From Gillisella terrae (lineage in GTDB: Bacteria; Pseudomonadota; Alphaproteobacteria; Rhizobiales; Rhizobiaceae), in contig NZ_SSOA01000001.1 in the NCBI RefSeq assembly GCF_004801395.1, positions 124,001-188,000 of the forward strand: a stretch of DNA of 64,000 nt, in the 5' to 3' direction. The notes beneath the pieces were generated by a model. The model did not search any database and was not told the origin of the DNA. It saw only the letters and a program-made list of their open reading frames with translations. Below, one piece after another: positions 35,890 through 44,307 of the stretch. Made by a program: the position numbers and the translations under genes. Every line of letters starts with the position of its first letter. The first letter of the stretch is position 1.

Positions 35890-37251
35890 TCAAGCCACAG
35901 CAGTTGTGCCCGCAGCGGCGGCTGCGAGAGACAGGTTGATGCTTTCAGCCGCATCGCGGCCCATGGCAACGGCAGACACGGTGAGGTCTTGTCCGCCAAA
36001 GGCGCAGTCGCCACCGGCCCAGACACCGGGAATGGAGGTGCGGCCTTCCGCGTCAATGGCGATCTTGCCGCCTTGCATTTTCAGCCCGTCTTGCCCTTGC
36101 GGGTCAAGCTTTTGGCCAATGGCAACGAGGATTTGATCGGCCTTGATCTCTGTGATGTGGCCGGTGCCTTTCATCAGGCCGTTTTCCAGATGGGTATATT
36201 CAAAGCTGATGGATGCGACATGGCCATGATGATGGGCCACTTCCTTGGGCTGGAGCCAATGGCGAATGTGCACGCCCTTTGATGCTGCCAAGTCCTGCTC
36301 GAATTGCGAGGCATTCATATGCTCTTGCCCACGGCGATAGCAGATGGTGACATTTTCCGCCCCCAAAAGCTTGGCCTGCACACCGGCATCAATGGCGGTC
36401 ATGCCGCCGCCAATCACCACGACATCGCGGCCAACCGGCACATCACCTTTGCTGTCGGCCTGGCGCAAATGGTCAATGAAGTCAACGGCATCCATCACAC
36501 CATTGGTGTGGGCACCCGGAATGTTGAGTGCATTGACATTGCCAAGGCCGGTGCCGAGAAACACCGCGTCGAATTTTTCCTGAAGCTCCGCAAGCGTAAA
36601 ATCACGGCCCAGCATTTGACCATGCAAGACATCGATATTGCCGATGGAGAGGATGTAATCCACCTCGGTTTGCGCGAAATCATTGGTGGTCTTGTAGGCG
36701 GCAATACCATATTCGTTAAGGCCGCCAGCCTTGTCGCGGGTGTCGAAAATGGTGACGAAATGGCCATGCATGGCCAGCCGGTGCGCGCAAGCCAAACCCG
36801 CCGGACCTGCGCCAACAACGGCGATGCGCTTGCCGGTTTCCGCTCCGGCTGTGTAAAACTGCCGACCCTGTTCAATGGCCAGATCGGTGGCGTAGCGCTG
36901 CAAGCGGCCAATTTCCACCGGGCGTTCTTCGGCGGTGTTGCGCACACAGGCCTGTTCGCACAGGGTTTCGGTTGGACAGACGCGGGCGCACATGCCACCC
37001 AGAATATTCTGGTCGAAAATGGTCTTTGCTGATCCGGTGGGATTGCCAGTCGATATTTGCCGAATGAACATCGGAATATCGATGGCGGTGGGACAGGCCG
37101 TCATGCACGGCGCGTCATAGCAGAAATAGCAGCGATCCGAGGCCACCAGCGCCTCATGGTCGCTTAAGCGCGGGTGCAGATCAGAAAAGTTTTTTGCATA
37201 ATCGGCAGCGTCAAGCCGCCCGGCCTTCAGGCCCGGTTCCAGTCTTCGCAT
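35890..37251 (-). CDS. preT: Dihydropyrimidine dehydrogenase subunit PreT
   Basis: This is the FAD/Fe-S electron-transfer subunit that feeds NAD(P)H electrons to PreA, 453 residues. The N-terminal Fe-S region has CYFCYDAPCMTACPTAID and GGMCARVCPTETLCEQACVR. The FAD Rossmann motif is VVGAGPAGLACAHRLA (about 133-148) and the NAD(P)-binding GxGxxA-like motif is VVVIGGGMTAIDAG (about 272). GDCAFGGQDLTVSAVAMGRDAA near the end is the FAD-closing motif. Operon preT-preA; a weak RutR-like site lies about 60 bp upstream. Confidence 0.93.
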   Translation of the reverse strand: MRRLEPGLKAGRLDAADYAKNFSDLHPRLSDHEALVASDRCYFCYDAPCMTACPTAIDIPMFIRQISTGNPTGSAKTIFDQNILGGMCARVCPTETLCEQACVRNTAEERPVEIGRLQRYATDLAIEQGRQFYTAGAETGKRIAVVGAGPAGLACAHRLAMHGHFVTIFDTRDKAGGLNEYGIAAYKTTNDFAQTEVDYILSIGNIDVLHGQMLGRDFTLAELQEKFDAVFLGTGLGNVNALNIPGAHTNGVMDAVDFIDHLRQADSKGDVPVGRDVVVIGGGMTAIDAGVQAKLLGAENVTICYRRGQEHMNASQFEQDLAASKGVHIRHWLQPKEVAHHHGHVASISFEYTHLENGLMKGTGHITEIKADQILVAIGQKLDPQGQDGLKMQGGKIAIDAEGRTSIPGVWAGGDCAFGGQDLTVSAVAMGRDAAESINLSLAAAAAGTTAVA

Positions 37252-37309
37252 CGCAGTTCCCTCTTTTTTGTTCGAAGCGATTGGAAAAATGGTAACGCAG
37301 GTTCAAAAT

Positions 37310-37325
37310 TTTATCAAACGGTAAA
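37310..37325. promoter_or_regulatory. Possible second RutR-like site upstream of preT
   Basis: TTTATCAAACGGTAAA shares its right half (GGTAAA) with the site at 29585-29600 and matches 10 of 14 RutR consensus positions. It is 59 bp upstream of the preT start codon. It is weak on its own, and supported mainly by the pathway link. Confidence 0.3.
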
Positions 37326-37435
37326 AATAAATTTTCTTGCACTGCAACGACACGGCTAAAACTATGATTATAAAGGATTAAATTCAGAAAATACGCTGGA
37401 GCGGTTGTCGGGGCAGGGTTGCAAATTTTTACGTT

Positions 37436-37487
37436 AAAACATGACAAAAATAATCATCTATATACTTTACTCTTTTTATCATGTTTT
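37436..37487. promoter_or_regulatory. Long AT-rich inverted repeat upstream of the DUF2325 gene
   Basis: The arms AAAACATGACAAAAA (37436-37450) and TTTTTATCATGTTTT (37473-37487) are inverted copies with one mismatch, 22-bp spacer. It lies 58 bp before the start codon, so it could be a paired operator or a leader hairpin. Confidence 0.45.
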
Positions 37488-37545
37488 GTAATGTCTGTTC
37501 CATCAGGATGGCTGAACCGCCTCCCACTCGAACGGAGACGATACA

Positions 37546-37947
37546 ATGGCAAAGCGTGACATGGTCAAAAAGAAGAAGGCCGACAAGCGCCCGGTGATGG
37601 CTGCGCCCGTGGATGACAAGGGCAATCAATCGGACATCAAAAGCTTTCTCTATGTTGGCGGGCGAGATTGTCAGGTGGCGCATTTGCGACAGATTGCCAC
37701 CAATTATGGAGCCGAATTGATCCATCACGATGGTGGTTTGCGTGAAGCCGTTTCGCGTATTGATACCGTACTGCCGTCCGTTGATTGCGTGTTTTGCCCC
37801 ATCGACTGCATCAGCCACGATGCCTGTCTGCGGGTGAAAACGGGTTGCAAGAAATTTGGCAAGACCTTCATTCCGCTGCGCAATGGCTCGAAATCCAGCC
37901 TGGAGCGGGCCTTGCAGACGTTGAACGAGCGATCTGATCCAGCTTGA
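37546..37947 (+). CDS. DUF2325 domain protein
   Basis: A 133-residue cytoplasmic protein. After a basic N-terminus (KKKKADKR), the DUF2325 core begins SFLYVGGRDCQVAHLRQIATNYGAELIHHDGG and contains a Cys cluster (CVFCPIDCISHDACLRVKTGCKK) that might bind metal or act as a redox switch. Function unknown. The start ATG follows an AACGGAGACGAT ribosome-binding region. It is followed 13 bp later by a small gene, probably co-transcribed. Confidence 0.82.
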   Translation: MAKRDMVKKKKADKRPVMAAPVDDKGNQSDIKSFLYVGGRDCQVAHLRQIATNYGAELIHHDGGLREAVSRIDTVLPSVDCVFCPIDCISHDACLRVKTGCKKFGKTFIPLRNGSKSSLERALQTLNERSDPA

Positions 37948-37960
37948 AGGAAGGCGTCCG

Positions 37961-38215
37961 ATGATGGACACACGTGATAAAAGCGCAATGATTGAGCTGC
38001 ACAAGCTGATGGATCAGCCCTGCGATGGGCTGGTCAACGAGCTTTATGAACGCATGAGTGACCGCAGCGCGCAGATTATCAAACTGCCGGGGCTGCATGA
38101 GCGCAATGTGTCGCGCTCGGAGCATTTGGCCAATGGCCTTCGCCAACACCCAGAACAGGCAGTGGTGCTCGACTTTCCAAGGCCGCAATGGCTGCGTAAC
38201 GCCGATCGGCGCTAG
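37961..38215 (+). CDS. Hypothetical small protein downstream of DUF2325
   Basis: An 84-residue soluble, helical protein with no recognised family. GAAGGAAGG precedes the ATG, the gap to DUF2325 is only 13 bp, and codon use is like its neighbours, so it is probably real. Its stop TAG is the first triplet of family B copy 5, so the natural C-terminus may have been set by the repeat insertion. Confidence 0.6.
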   Translation: MMDTRDKSAMIELHKLMDQPCDGLVNELYERMSDRSAQIIKLPGLHERNVSRSEHLANGLRQHPEQAVVLDFPRPQWLRNADRR

Positions 38216-38263
38216 AGTTTGTCAGGAAAAAGTGGAATCCGGTTTTTCTGATCAGACAAACTC
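38213..38263. repeat. Family B palindromic element (copy 5)
   Basis: TAGAGTTTGTC / GACAAACTC ends and core AAAAAGTGGAATCCGGTTTTTC. The left TAG is the stop of the 84-residue gene; the right end lies 6 bp from the stop of the convergent DUF423 gene. Confidence 0.9.
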
Positions 38264-38268
38264 AAACA

Positions 38269-38643
38269 TTAGGACGATGGGGCTTTTTTGAAAAATGCGG
38301 CCAGCGCCAGCAGCAACCAGCCGACCATCATCATAATACCGCCGGTGGGAGCGGCCATGGGAAACAGGCTGTTGCCGGTGAATTGTTTTAGCACGAGATC
38401 GGCGCAAAATAAAAGCGCGCCAAGGGCAATGACCAGACCCGACAGGGTTGCTGTTTTCACCCGATCATGGGCCAGATAAAGCACTAGCACGGCAGGCGCA
38501 TGGGCAAGAGCGATGCTGGAGGCCGGGGCCAAGAGATTGCTGGCACCTGTGACATGGGCAGCGGCGGCGGCAAGTCCCACGCCACTTGCCCCGAACAGTC
38601 CTGAGAAAATCAGCAACAAAGGGCGAAAGCCTGACAGGTTCAT
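38269..38643 (-). CDS. DUF423 family membrane protein
   Basis: A 124-residue protein with four membrane helices. The DUF423 pattern is visible: LLIFSGLFGASGVGLAAAAAH at the N-terminus, ALAHAPAVLVLYLA, ALLFCADLVLKQFTG and APTGGIMMMVGWLLLA. Function unknown. It follows the truncated-haemoglobin gene by 5 bp on the same strand. Confidence 0.85.
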   Translation of the reverse strand: MNLSGFRPLLLIFSGLFGASGVGLAAAAAHVTGASNLLAPASSIALAHAPAVLVLYLAHDRVKTATLSGLVIALGALLFCADLVLKQFTGNSLFPMAAPTGGIMMMVGWLLLALAAFFKKAPSS

Positions 38644-38648
38644 GGCGG

Positions 38649-39041
38649 CTATTCCTTGTTTTGCATATGATATGCCAGCTTCTCGATGGGTGCCCAGATG
38701 ATCTCGCGCAGCTTTTCATGGGCGATGGTGTCTTCCATGGCCCGACGAAAACACAAGAGCCATTCATCGCGTTCCTGCGGGCCAATCTCGGCAACAAAAT
38801 GCCTGCGTCGCAGCATGGGGTGACCACGCTTTTCCATATAGATCGGCGGACCACCCAGATAGCCGGTGATGTAATCGTAAAACTTCTCTTCGCTTTCCGT
38901 CAAATCCTCAGGATGAATGGCGCGGCAACGGGCGGCCTCGGGCAACGTGTCCATCAACTGGTAAAAGCGCTGGCACAGCGCCTTGACGGTCGCGTCACCA
39001 CCAATGGCTTCATAAAGTGTAATGGTTTTTTCGTCGCTCAC
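38649..39041 (-). CDS. Group II truncated haemoglobin
   Basis: A 130-residue 2/2 haemoglobin (HbO type) that binds oxygen or NO and is usually linked to redox or NO protection. The N-terminal LYEAIGGDATVKALCQRFYQLM gives helices A-B with Phe-Tyr at B9-B10. GHPMLRRRHFVAEIG carries the proximal His, and DEWLLCF supplies the TrpG8 typical of group II. It forms an operon with DUF423. Confidence 0.9.
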   Translation of the reverse strand: MSDEKTITLYEAIGGDATVKALCQRFYQLMDTLPEAARCRAIHPEDLTESEEKFYDYITGYLGGPPIYMEKRGHPMLRRRHFVAEIGPQERDEWLLCFRRAMEDTIAHEKLREIIWAPIEKLAYHMQNKE

Positions 39042-39208
39042 GGCCTGCCCTCAAGGATATTTCTCCCCCATATTGCCGGTTTGAGGCGCTCAATCAACCG
39101 ATGATGGTTGGATGTGGCAAGCGGGCACAGGCATGCAAGGGTTAAAAGCCCTCGTATCAGAGCTTTCAACGCGGCAAAGTGTGTTCGAGGCCGTGTATTA
39201 TATTGCCC

Positions 39209-41296
39209 TCAGTTGGCCTTTTCAGGCACAAAAACGGCAATGCTGGTTTCGCTCAAAGTGAACCGATTGTCGTCTTCAGCGTCTTCGCGTTCGCGGGTGT
39301 CAAAAATCCGCGTCCAGCCTTCAATTCCCGGCAGAGCGGGCAGGGTGATGGTGTCATCACCACCTGCGTTAAAGACGCAAAAAACCGCATCTTCTTCGAC
39401 CTCAAACTGCACAACATCGCGAATATTGGACAGATAGCAGCCAAACAACCGGCGTTCGCCATCTTGCCAATCACCATCTTCCATCGGTTGTCCGTCCTGT
39501 CGGAACCAGGCAATGTCCTTTTTGCCTTCGAGAAGTTCCTCGCCGGTCAAAAACTGCTCCTGCCGCAAGGCCGGATGGGCTTTGCGCAAAGTGATGATGG
39601 CCCGAGTGAAATCAATCAGTGCCGTATTGGCCTGATCCCAATTGATCCAGCTGATCTCATTGTCCTGACAATAGGCATTGTTATTGCCGTTCTGGCTGTT
39701 GCCCAGCTCATCGCCGCCGAGCAGCATGGGCACGCCCTGGCTGAGAAACAGGCTGGCAATCATGTTTTTGACGCGCAAGATGCGTCGGGCATTGATGGCC
39801 GCGTCATCAGTCTCGCCTTCAGCGCCCATGTTATAGGAATGGTTGTTGGAATGGCCGTCGCGATTGTCCTCGCCATTGGCCTCGTTGTGTTTTTCGTTGT
39901 AGGACACAACATCATGCAGGGTGAAGCCGTCATGGGCGCTGAGCAAATTGACCGAGGACGAGGCGGTGCGGCCGGAGTGGTTGAACTGCACCGAGGATCC
40001 GGCGACGCGGGCGGCCATATCGGCGGCCTGTCCGCCATCCTGCTTCCAGAAGCAACGGGTGGTGTCGCGATATTTATCGTTCCATTCGCGAAACGGCGGC
40101 GGGAAACCGCCCACCTGATAGCCGCCGGAGCCGATATCCCAAGGCTCGGCAATCAGTTTTACGCCGGACAGGATAGGATCCTGCCGGATGGCATTGAAAA
40201 ACGTGCCTTCACGGTCGAAATCCGGGTTTTCTCGGCCCAGCGTACTGGCCAGATCAAAGCGAAATCCGTCGATATGCATGGTGCCAACCCAATAGCGCAG
40301 GCTATCCAGCACCATGCGCAACACCATGGGGTGCGAGGCATTCAGCGTGTTGCCGGTGCCAGTGGTATCAAAGGTGTGGCGCGGATTTTCTGGTGAGGCG
40401 CGGTAGTAAGACAGATTGTCGAGGCCGCGATAGCTGAGCGTTGGCCCAAGCTCGGAGCCTTCAGCGGTATGGTTGTAAACCACATCCATAATCACTTCTA
40501 TGCCAGCGGCGTGGAAGCGGCGCACCATGGTTTTGAACTCGGTGATATGGGCCGATGACATGAAGCGCGGTTGCGGCGCAAAAAAGCCGATGGGTTGATA
40601 ACCCCAATAGTTGCGCAAGCCCTTTTCAATCAGATAGCGATCATCAACAAAGCTTTGCACCGGCAAAAGCTCAATGGCCGTAATACCAAGCCTGGTGAGA
40701 TGATCCAGGATCGGCTGGCTGCACATGCCCAGAAAGGTGCCGCGCAAATGCTCCGGCACATGCGGGTTCAGCATGGTCATGCCACGCACATGGGCTTCAT
40801 AAATAATCGTATCGGTCCATGGCCGCCTTATCGCCTCATCACCGTCCCAGTCAAAGGCCGGGTCTTGTACCACGCCTTTCATCATGAAGGGCGCGCTGTC
40901 GCGCTCATCGAACGAGAGATCGCCGTTGTCATCACCAACGGTATAGCCGTAAAGCGCATCATCCCAGATCAGGTCGCCGTGAAGCTGTTTGGCGTAAGGA
41001 TCGAGCAAAAGCTTGTTGGGGTTAAAGCGCAACCCTTCTTCCGGGCGGTAAGCGCCGTGGGCGCGGTAGCCATAGATGGTGCCCGGACGCAGGCCCTCAA
41101 TATAGCCCGACCAAATATCGCCTTCTCTGTGGGGCAGGGCCAAGCGGGCAATCTCACTTTTTCCATCCTCGGAAAAAAGACAGAGCTCTATCTTCTCAGC
41201 ATGGGCGGAAAATACCGCGAAATGAGTGCCTTCGCCGGTAAATTCAGCGCCGAGCTCTGGTTTCATAAACGCGAGAGGAGAGAAGGAAAAAGTCAT
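39209..41296 (-). CDS. glgX: Glycogen debranching enzyme GlgX
   Basis: A GH13 isoamylase-type enzyme removing limit-dextrin branches of glycogen, 695 residues. The N-terminal CBM48 (FTGEGTHFAVFSAHAEKIELCLF) is followed by a catalytic barrel with VVYNHTAEG, nucleophile in DGFRFDLAS, acid/base in LIAEPWD and the third carboxylate in LLSAHDGFTLHD. The start MTFSFSP has CAGGAG 9 nt upstream; a Met 13 codons earlier was rejected. It stands alone here, away from other glycogen genes. Confidence 0.93.
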   Translation of the reverse strand: MTFSFSPLAFMKPELGAEFTGEGTHFAVFSAHAEKIELCLFSEDGKSEIARLALPHREGDIWSGYIEGLRPGTIYGYRAHGAYRPEEGLRFNPNKLLLDPYAKQLHGDLIWDDALYGYTVGDDNGDLSFDERDSAPFMMKGVVQDPAFDWDGDEAIRRPWTDTIIYEAHVRGMTMLNPHVPEHLRGTFLGMCSQPILDHLTRLGITAIELLPVQSFVDDRYLIEKGLRNYWGYQPIGFFAPQPRFMSSAHITEFKTMVRRFHAAGIEVIMDVVYNHTAEGSELGPTLSYRGLDNLSYYRASPENPRHTFDTTGTGNTLNASHPMVLRMVLDSLRYWVGTMHIDGFRFDLASTLGRENPDFDREGTFFNAIRQDPILSGVKLIAEPWDIGSGGYQVGGFPPPFREWNDKYRDTTRCFWKQDGGQAADMAARVAGSSVQFNHSGRTASSSVNLLSAHDGFTLHDVVSYNEKHNEANGEDNRDGHSNNHSYNMGAEGETDDAAINARRILRVKNMIASLFLSQGVPMLLGGDELGNSQNGNNNAYCQDNEISWINWDQANTALIDFTRAIITLRKAHPALRQEQFLTGEELLEGKKDIAWFRQDGQPMEDGDWQDGERRLFGCYLSNIRDVVQFEVEEDAVFCVFNAGGDDTITLPALPGIEGWTRIFDTREREDAEDDNRFTLSETSIAVFVPEKAN

Positions 41297-41494
41297 AAAA
41301 GTCGGCTCCTGAAAAGGGCGGCAATGCGCAATCATAGCGTGTTGTCATGCGAGATATCATCTGTCACACCATGTGGGGCGTGGTGTTTGACAGGGCCGGG
41401 TTTCCACAGTCTCTGGCTTGTCCTACAAGCCATGAGCGCGCGAAAGGTTCCTGTGAGAGGCGACAATATTTTAGGAAGAGCGGTTTTATAGCAC

Positions 41495-41534
41495 AAAAAG
41501 CCCAGCCGATCTTTTGAACCGACTGGGCCTTTTG
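41495..41534 (-). terminator. Terminator of the Tat-exported hydrolase gene
   Basis: AAAAAGCCCAGCCG...CGACTGGGCCTTTT is an inverted repeat with A/T-runs on both flanks, 26 bp beyond the hydrolase stop on the minus strand. Confidence 0.75.
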
Positions 41535-41559
41535 GTGATATGCCTTTTAAAAGATGGCT

Positions 41560-42459
41560 CTAAGCCGCAACGCTGCGGAAAAATTGCATGCTGGCGTCAA
41601 TGGCACCGGGAATCTGGGTGGTATGATTGCCAAGGATCACGTCTGATTTGATGGCAACCTTGGCAGCCTTTGCCCGCTTCATCAAAAGTTCCTGACCGTC
41701 ATCAAAATGGGTTTCTTCTGAGGCATGCAGCAAAAGCGTCGGGCATTTGAAACTATGGGCGTAGCAAACCGCGCTGCGCACTTCAAATTCATGCGGATTG
41801 CTGTCGTCAAAGCGAATATCGTCGGGATAGCGATTGAAAAAGCGAAACGCATTGGGATTGCCGGAAATCGGCACGCTGGCGCGAAAACGATGAGTACTCA
41901 TGGATGCCAGCATGGCAAGGGCACCGCCCACGCTGTGGCCAGCCAAAAACACCCGCTTGCGATCGACACCGGGCAAATGCGCCAGGCGCTCGGCGGCGGC
42001 CAGCACATCGCTCACCTCATCATAAAAGCCGGAAAAAATACCCATCTGGCCATTTTCTCCACGCAATGATGGCATCATCACCACATAACCTGCATCAACA
42101 TATGCTTTAAGTGGTTGCCACTGGCCAATGCCCATGGCGTTGCCACCGTGAAGAAAGAGCACCGCAGGCTTGAGTTTTTTCTCACGCTTGTATTTTGAAA
42201 CCCAGGCTGTCAATGAGAGCTGTCCGCCGCGACCGGATCGATAAAATATCCGCTCTGCATCCGGAGGTGTTTCAAGCGGTTCGTATTTATCGGGGGCAGG
42301 GCCTTTTTCGAGCAGGTGCGTGCGAAAATGCTCGCGCGCTTTCATATAGTCATGGCTCAGCAGCCGCGGCTCTGCCGGAATGTCAAAGGCCCGTGCCATG
42401 GAGGGGGCTGCGCAGGCCGCAGCCATTCCCGCCAATACGCTTCTGCGTGTGAGTTTCAT
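41560..42459 (-). CDS. Tat-exported alpha/beta hydrolase
   Basis: A 299-residue hydrolase (dienelactone hydrolase / prolyl oligopeptidase-like). The N-terminus KLTRRSVLAGMAAACAAPSMARA is a twin-arginine signal. The core has LFLHGGNAMGIG (oxyanion), VFLAGHSVGGALA (nucleophile Ser) and LLLHASEETHFDDG / GNHTTQIPG for Asp and His. Substrate unknown. The Met ten codons upstream was rejected because the signal peptide starts here. Confidence 0.8.
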   Translation of the reverse strand: MKLTRRSVLAGMAAACAAPSMARAFDIPAEPRLLSHDYMKAREHFRTHLLEKGPAPDKYEPLETPPDAERIFYRSGRGGQLSLTAWVSKYKREKKLKPAVLFLHGGNAMGIGQWQPLKAYVDAGYVVMMPSLRGENGQMGIFSGFYDEVSDVLAAAERLAHLPGVDRKRVFLAGHSVGGALAMLASMSTHRFRASVPISGNPNAFRFFNRYPDDIRFDDSNPHEFEVRSAVCYAHSFKCPTLLLHASEETHFDDGQELLMKRAKAAKVAIKSDVILGNHTTQIPGAIDASMQFFRSVAA

Positions 42460-42897
42460 GCTGCTCTCAAATTTTAATACCATTCGCAAAAATACTCCAT
42501 GAAATACTTGCTATGGTGCATTGCTTTGCCGGGTACGCCAAGACACTTTTTTTTGAGCGTTTCTGGCGAGGGCGTGTTCGCGCCTGTTTTCATGTCCATT
42601 TTATGACACGAGTCGTTCCATAAGCATATTGCCGCCCAATATCCCGCATCAGAAAAAGGTGACCGGAGGTCGTTGCCTTGGAAATTCGATGCATTATTTT
42701 ATGCATTTGCTAATATTTTCAGCAATGATGAAACGCGCTGTTTCAGCAAGCTGTGCCTGCCTGGCCAAAAACGCTTAGTTTTCAGGCGTTTTTTGTCAAT
42801 TTGGGTCACTCCAAAATATTATGGGCAAATTGTGCACGCTTCTTGCATTGCTGGTGAGGTTGTATTCATATGGATAAAAAAAAGGGGGATAGCGCCA
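42460..42897. other. 438-bp intergenic region, possible leader with a hairpin
   Basis: An AT-rich divergent region. AAAAACGC-TTAGTTTTCAG-GCGTTTTTTG near 42769-42797 looks like a weak intrinsic terminator on the plus strand, preceded by a short stem GAAAC-GCGCT-GTTTC (about 42731-42745). This could be a leader or small RNA before the ATP-grasp gene. The reading frame is open upstream of the chosen start, but nothing in it resembles a protein. Confidence 0.35.
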
Positions 42898-44307
42898 TTG
42901 GCATTTGATGAAATGATCAAGGCGGACGGCAGTCCGCGCGGGCCGTATGACAAGTTTTTCGAGTGGTATTCCAGTCAGGATCCCAAGCATCTGATTGCAA
43001 AATCACGCGATGCAGAAACAATTTTTAGGCGAACCGGCATTACATTTGCCGTTTATGGTCATGAGGATTCGTCTGAGAAACTGATCCCTTTTGACCTCAT
43101 CCCGCGCATTATTTCGGCGCAGGAATGGCGCAAGCTGGCGCAAGGCATAGAGCAGCGGGTTTTGGCGCTGAACGCTTTTCTGGATGACATTTACCACAAG
43201 CAGGAAATCATCAAGGCAGGTCGTATTCCCCGCGAGCTGATTGAAAACAATGATGCCTTTCTGCCGGAAATGATCGGCTTTCGCCCACCCGGTGGGGTTT
43301 ATACCCACATTGTCGGCACCGATATTGTCCGCACTGGCGAGGGTGAATTTTACGTGCTGGAGGACAACGCCCGCACGCCATCCGGTGTCAGCTATATGCT
43401 GGAAAACCGCGAAACCATGATGCAGATGTTTCCTGAGCTGTTTCAGGCCAACAAAGTGCAGCGTGTTGAAGATTACCCCTATCTTCTGCGCCAATCGCTG
43501 GCATCTCTGGCTCCTCCCGGCTGCAAGGGCAAGCCGCGTGTGGCGGTGCTGACCCCCGGCATTTATAATTCGGCCTATTACGAGCATTCCTTCCTTGCCG
43601 ATATGATGGGTGTTGAACTGGTGGAAGGCTCAGACCTGCGCGTCATTGATGGTAAGGTGAAAATGCGCACCACGCGCGGCTATGAGGCCATTGATGTGCT
43701 CTATCGCCGCGTCGATGATGATTATCTGGATCCGCTGACCTTCCGGCCAGATAGCTGCCTTGGCATTCCCGGCATTATGGATGTCTATCGCGCTGGCAAC
43801 ATCACCATCGCCAATGCGCCAGGCACCGGTATTTCCGATGACAAGGCGATCTATTCCTACATGCCTGAAATCGTTGAATTTTACACCGGCCGCAAGGCGA
43901 TTTTGGAAAACGTGCCCACCTGGCGCTGTTCTGAAGCTGATAGCCTGAAATATGTGCTGGAGCATCTGGAAGAGCTGGTGGTCAAGGAAGTGCATGGCTC
44001 TGGCGGCTATGGCATGTTGGTGGGGCCAACGGCCTCGAAAAAAGAGCGCGCTGCCTTTGCTGAAAAGCTGAAGGCGCGTCCCAGCAATTACATTGCCCAG
44101 CCCACGCTGTCGCTCTCGACCGTGCCGATTTTGGTCAACAAGGGTATCGCGCCCCGGCATGTCGATTTGCGCCCCTATGTGCTGGTTTCTGACAAGGTGA
44201 AGATTATTCCCGGTGGCTTGACCCGCGTGGCGCTCAAGCAAGGATCACTGGTGGTGAATTCCAGCCAGGGTGGTGGCACCAAAGACACCTGGGTATTGGA
44301 GGACTGA
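42898..44307 (+). CDS. Circularly permuted type 2 ATP-grasp protein
   Basis: A 469-residue protein of the DUF404/DUF407 class, predicted to form amide (peptide-like) bonds using ATP. Characteristic blocks are RGPYDKFFEWYSSQ near the N-terminus, PRIISAQEWRKLAQGIEQRVLALNAFLDDIY (about 65-95), DNARTPSGVSYMLENR, VLTPGIYNSAYYEHSFLADMMG and VKEVHGSGGYGMLVGP. The TTG start is chosen because AAGGGGGA lies 8 nt upstream; in-frame ATG at 42913 is the alternative. Its stop overlaps the alpha-E gene (TGATG). Confidence 0.85.
   Translation: MAFDEMIKADGSPRGPYDKFFEWYSSQDPKHLIAKSRDAETIFRRTGITFAVYGHEDSSEKLIPFDLIPRIISAQEWRKLAQGIEQRVLALNAFLDDIYHKQEIIKAGRIPRELIENNDAFLPEMIGFRPPGGVYTHIVGTDIVRTGEGEFYVLEDNARTPSGVSYMLENRETMMQMFPELFQANKVQRVEDYPYLLRQSLASLAPPGCKGKPRVAVLTPGIYNSAYYEHSFLADMMGVELVEGSDLRVIDGKVKMRTTRGYEAIDVLYRRVDDDYLDPLTFRPDSCLGIPGIMDVYRAGNITIANAPGTGISDDKAIYSYMPEIVEFYTGRKAILENVPTWRCSEADSLKYVLEHLEELVVKEVHGSGGYGMLVGPTASKKERAAFAEKLKARPSNYIAQPTLSLSTVPILVNKGIAPRHVDLRPYVLVSDKVKIIPGGLTRVALKQGSLVVNSSQGGGTKDTWVLED

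Noticed and set aside
35877..36056. 60-residue N-terminal extension of PreA
   Set aside because: It is antisense-like sequence overlapping preT; the conserved PreA start MADLRNNF has its own ribosome binding site.
38213..38263. Family B elements interpreted simply as rho-independent terminators
   Set aside because: They lack T-tracts after the stem, share a conserved core sequence rather than only structure, and one copy (52784) is not at a gene end. They are better treated as a repeat family that may also terminate.
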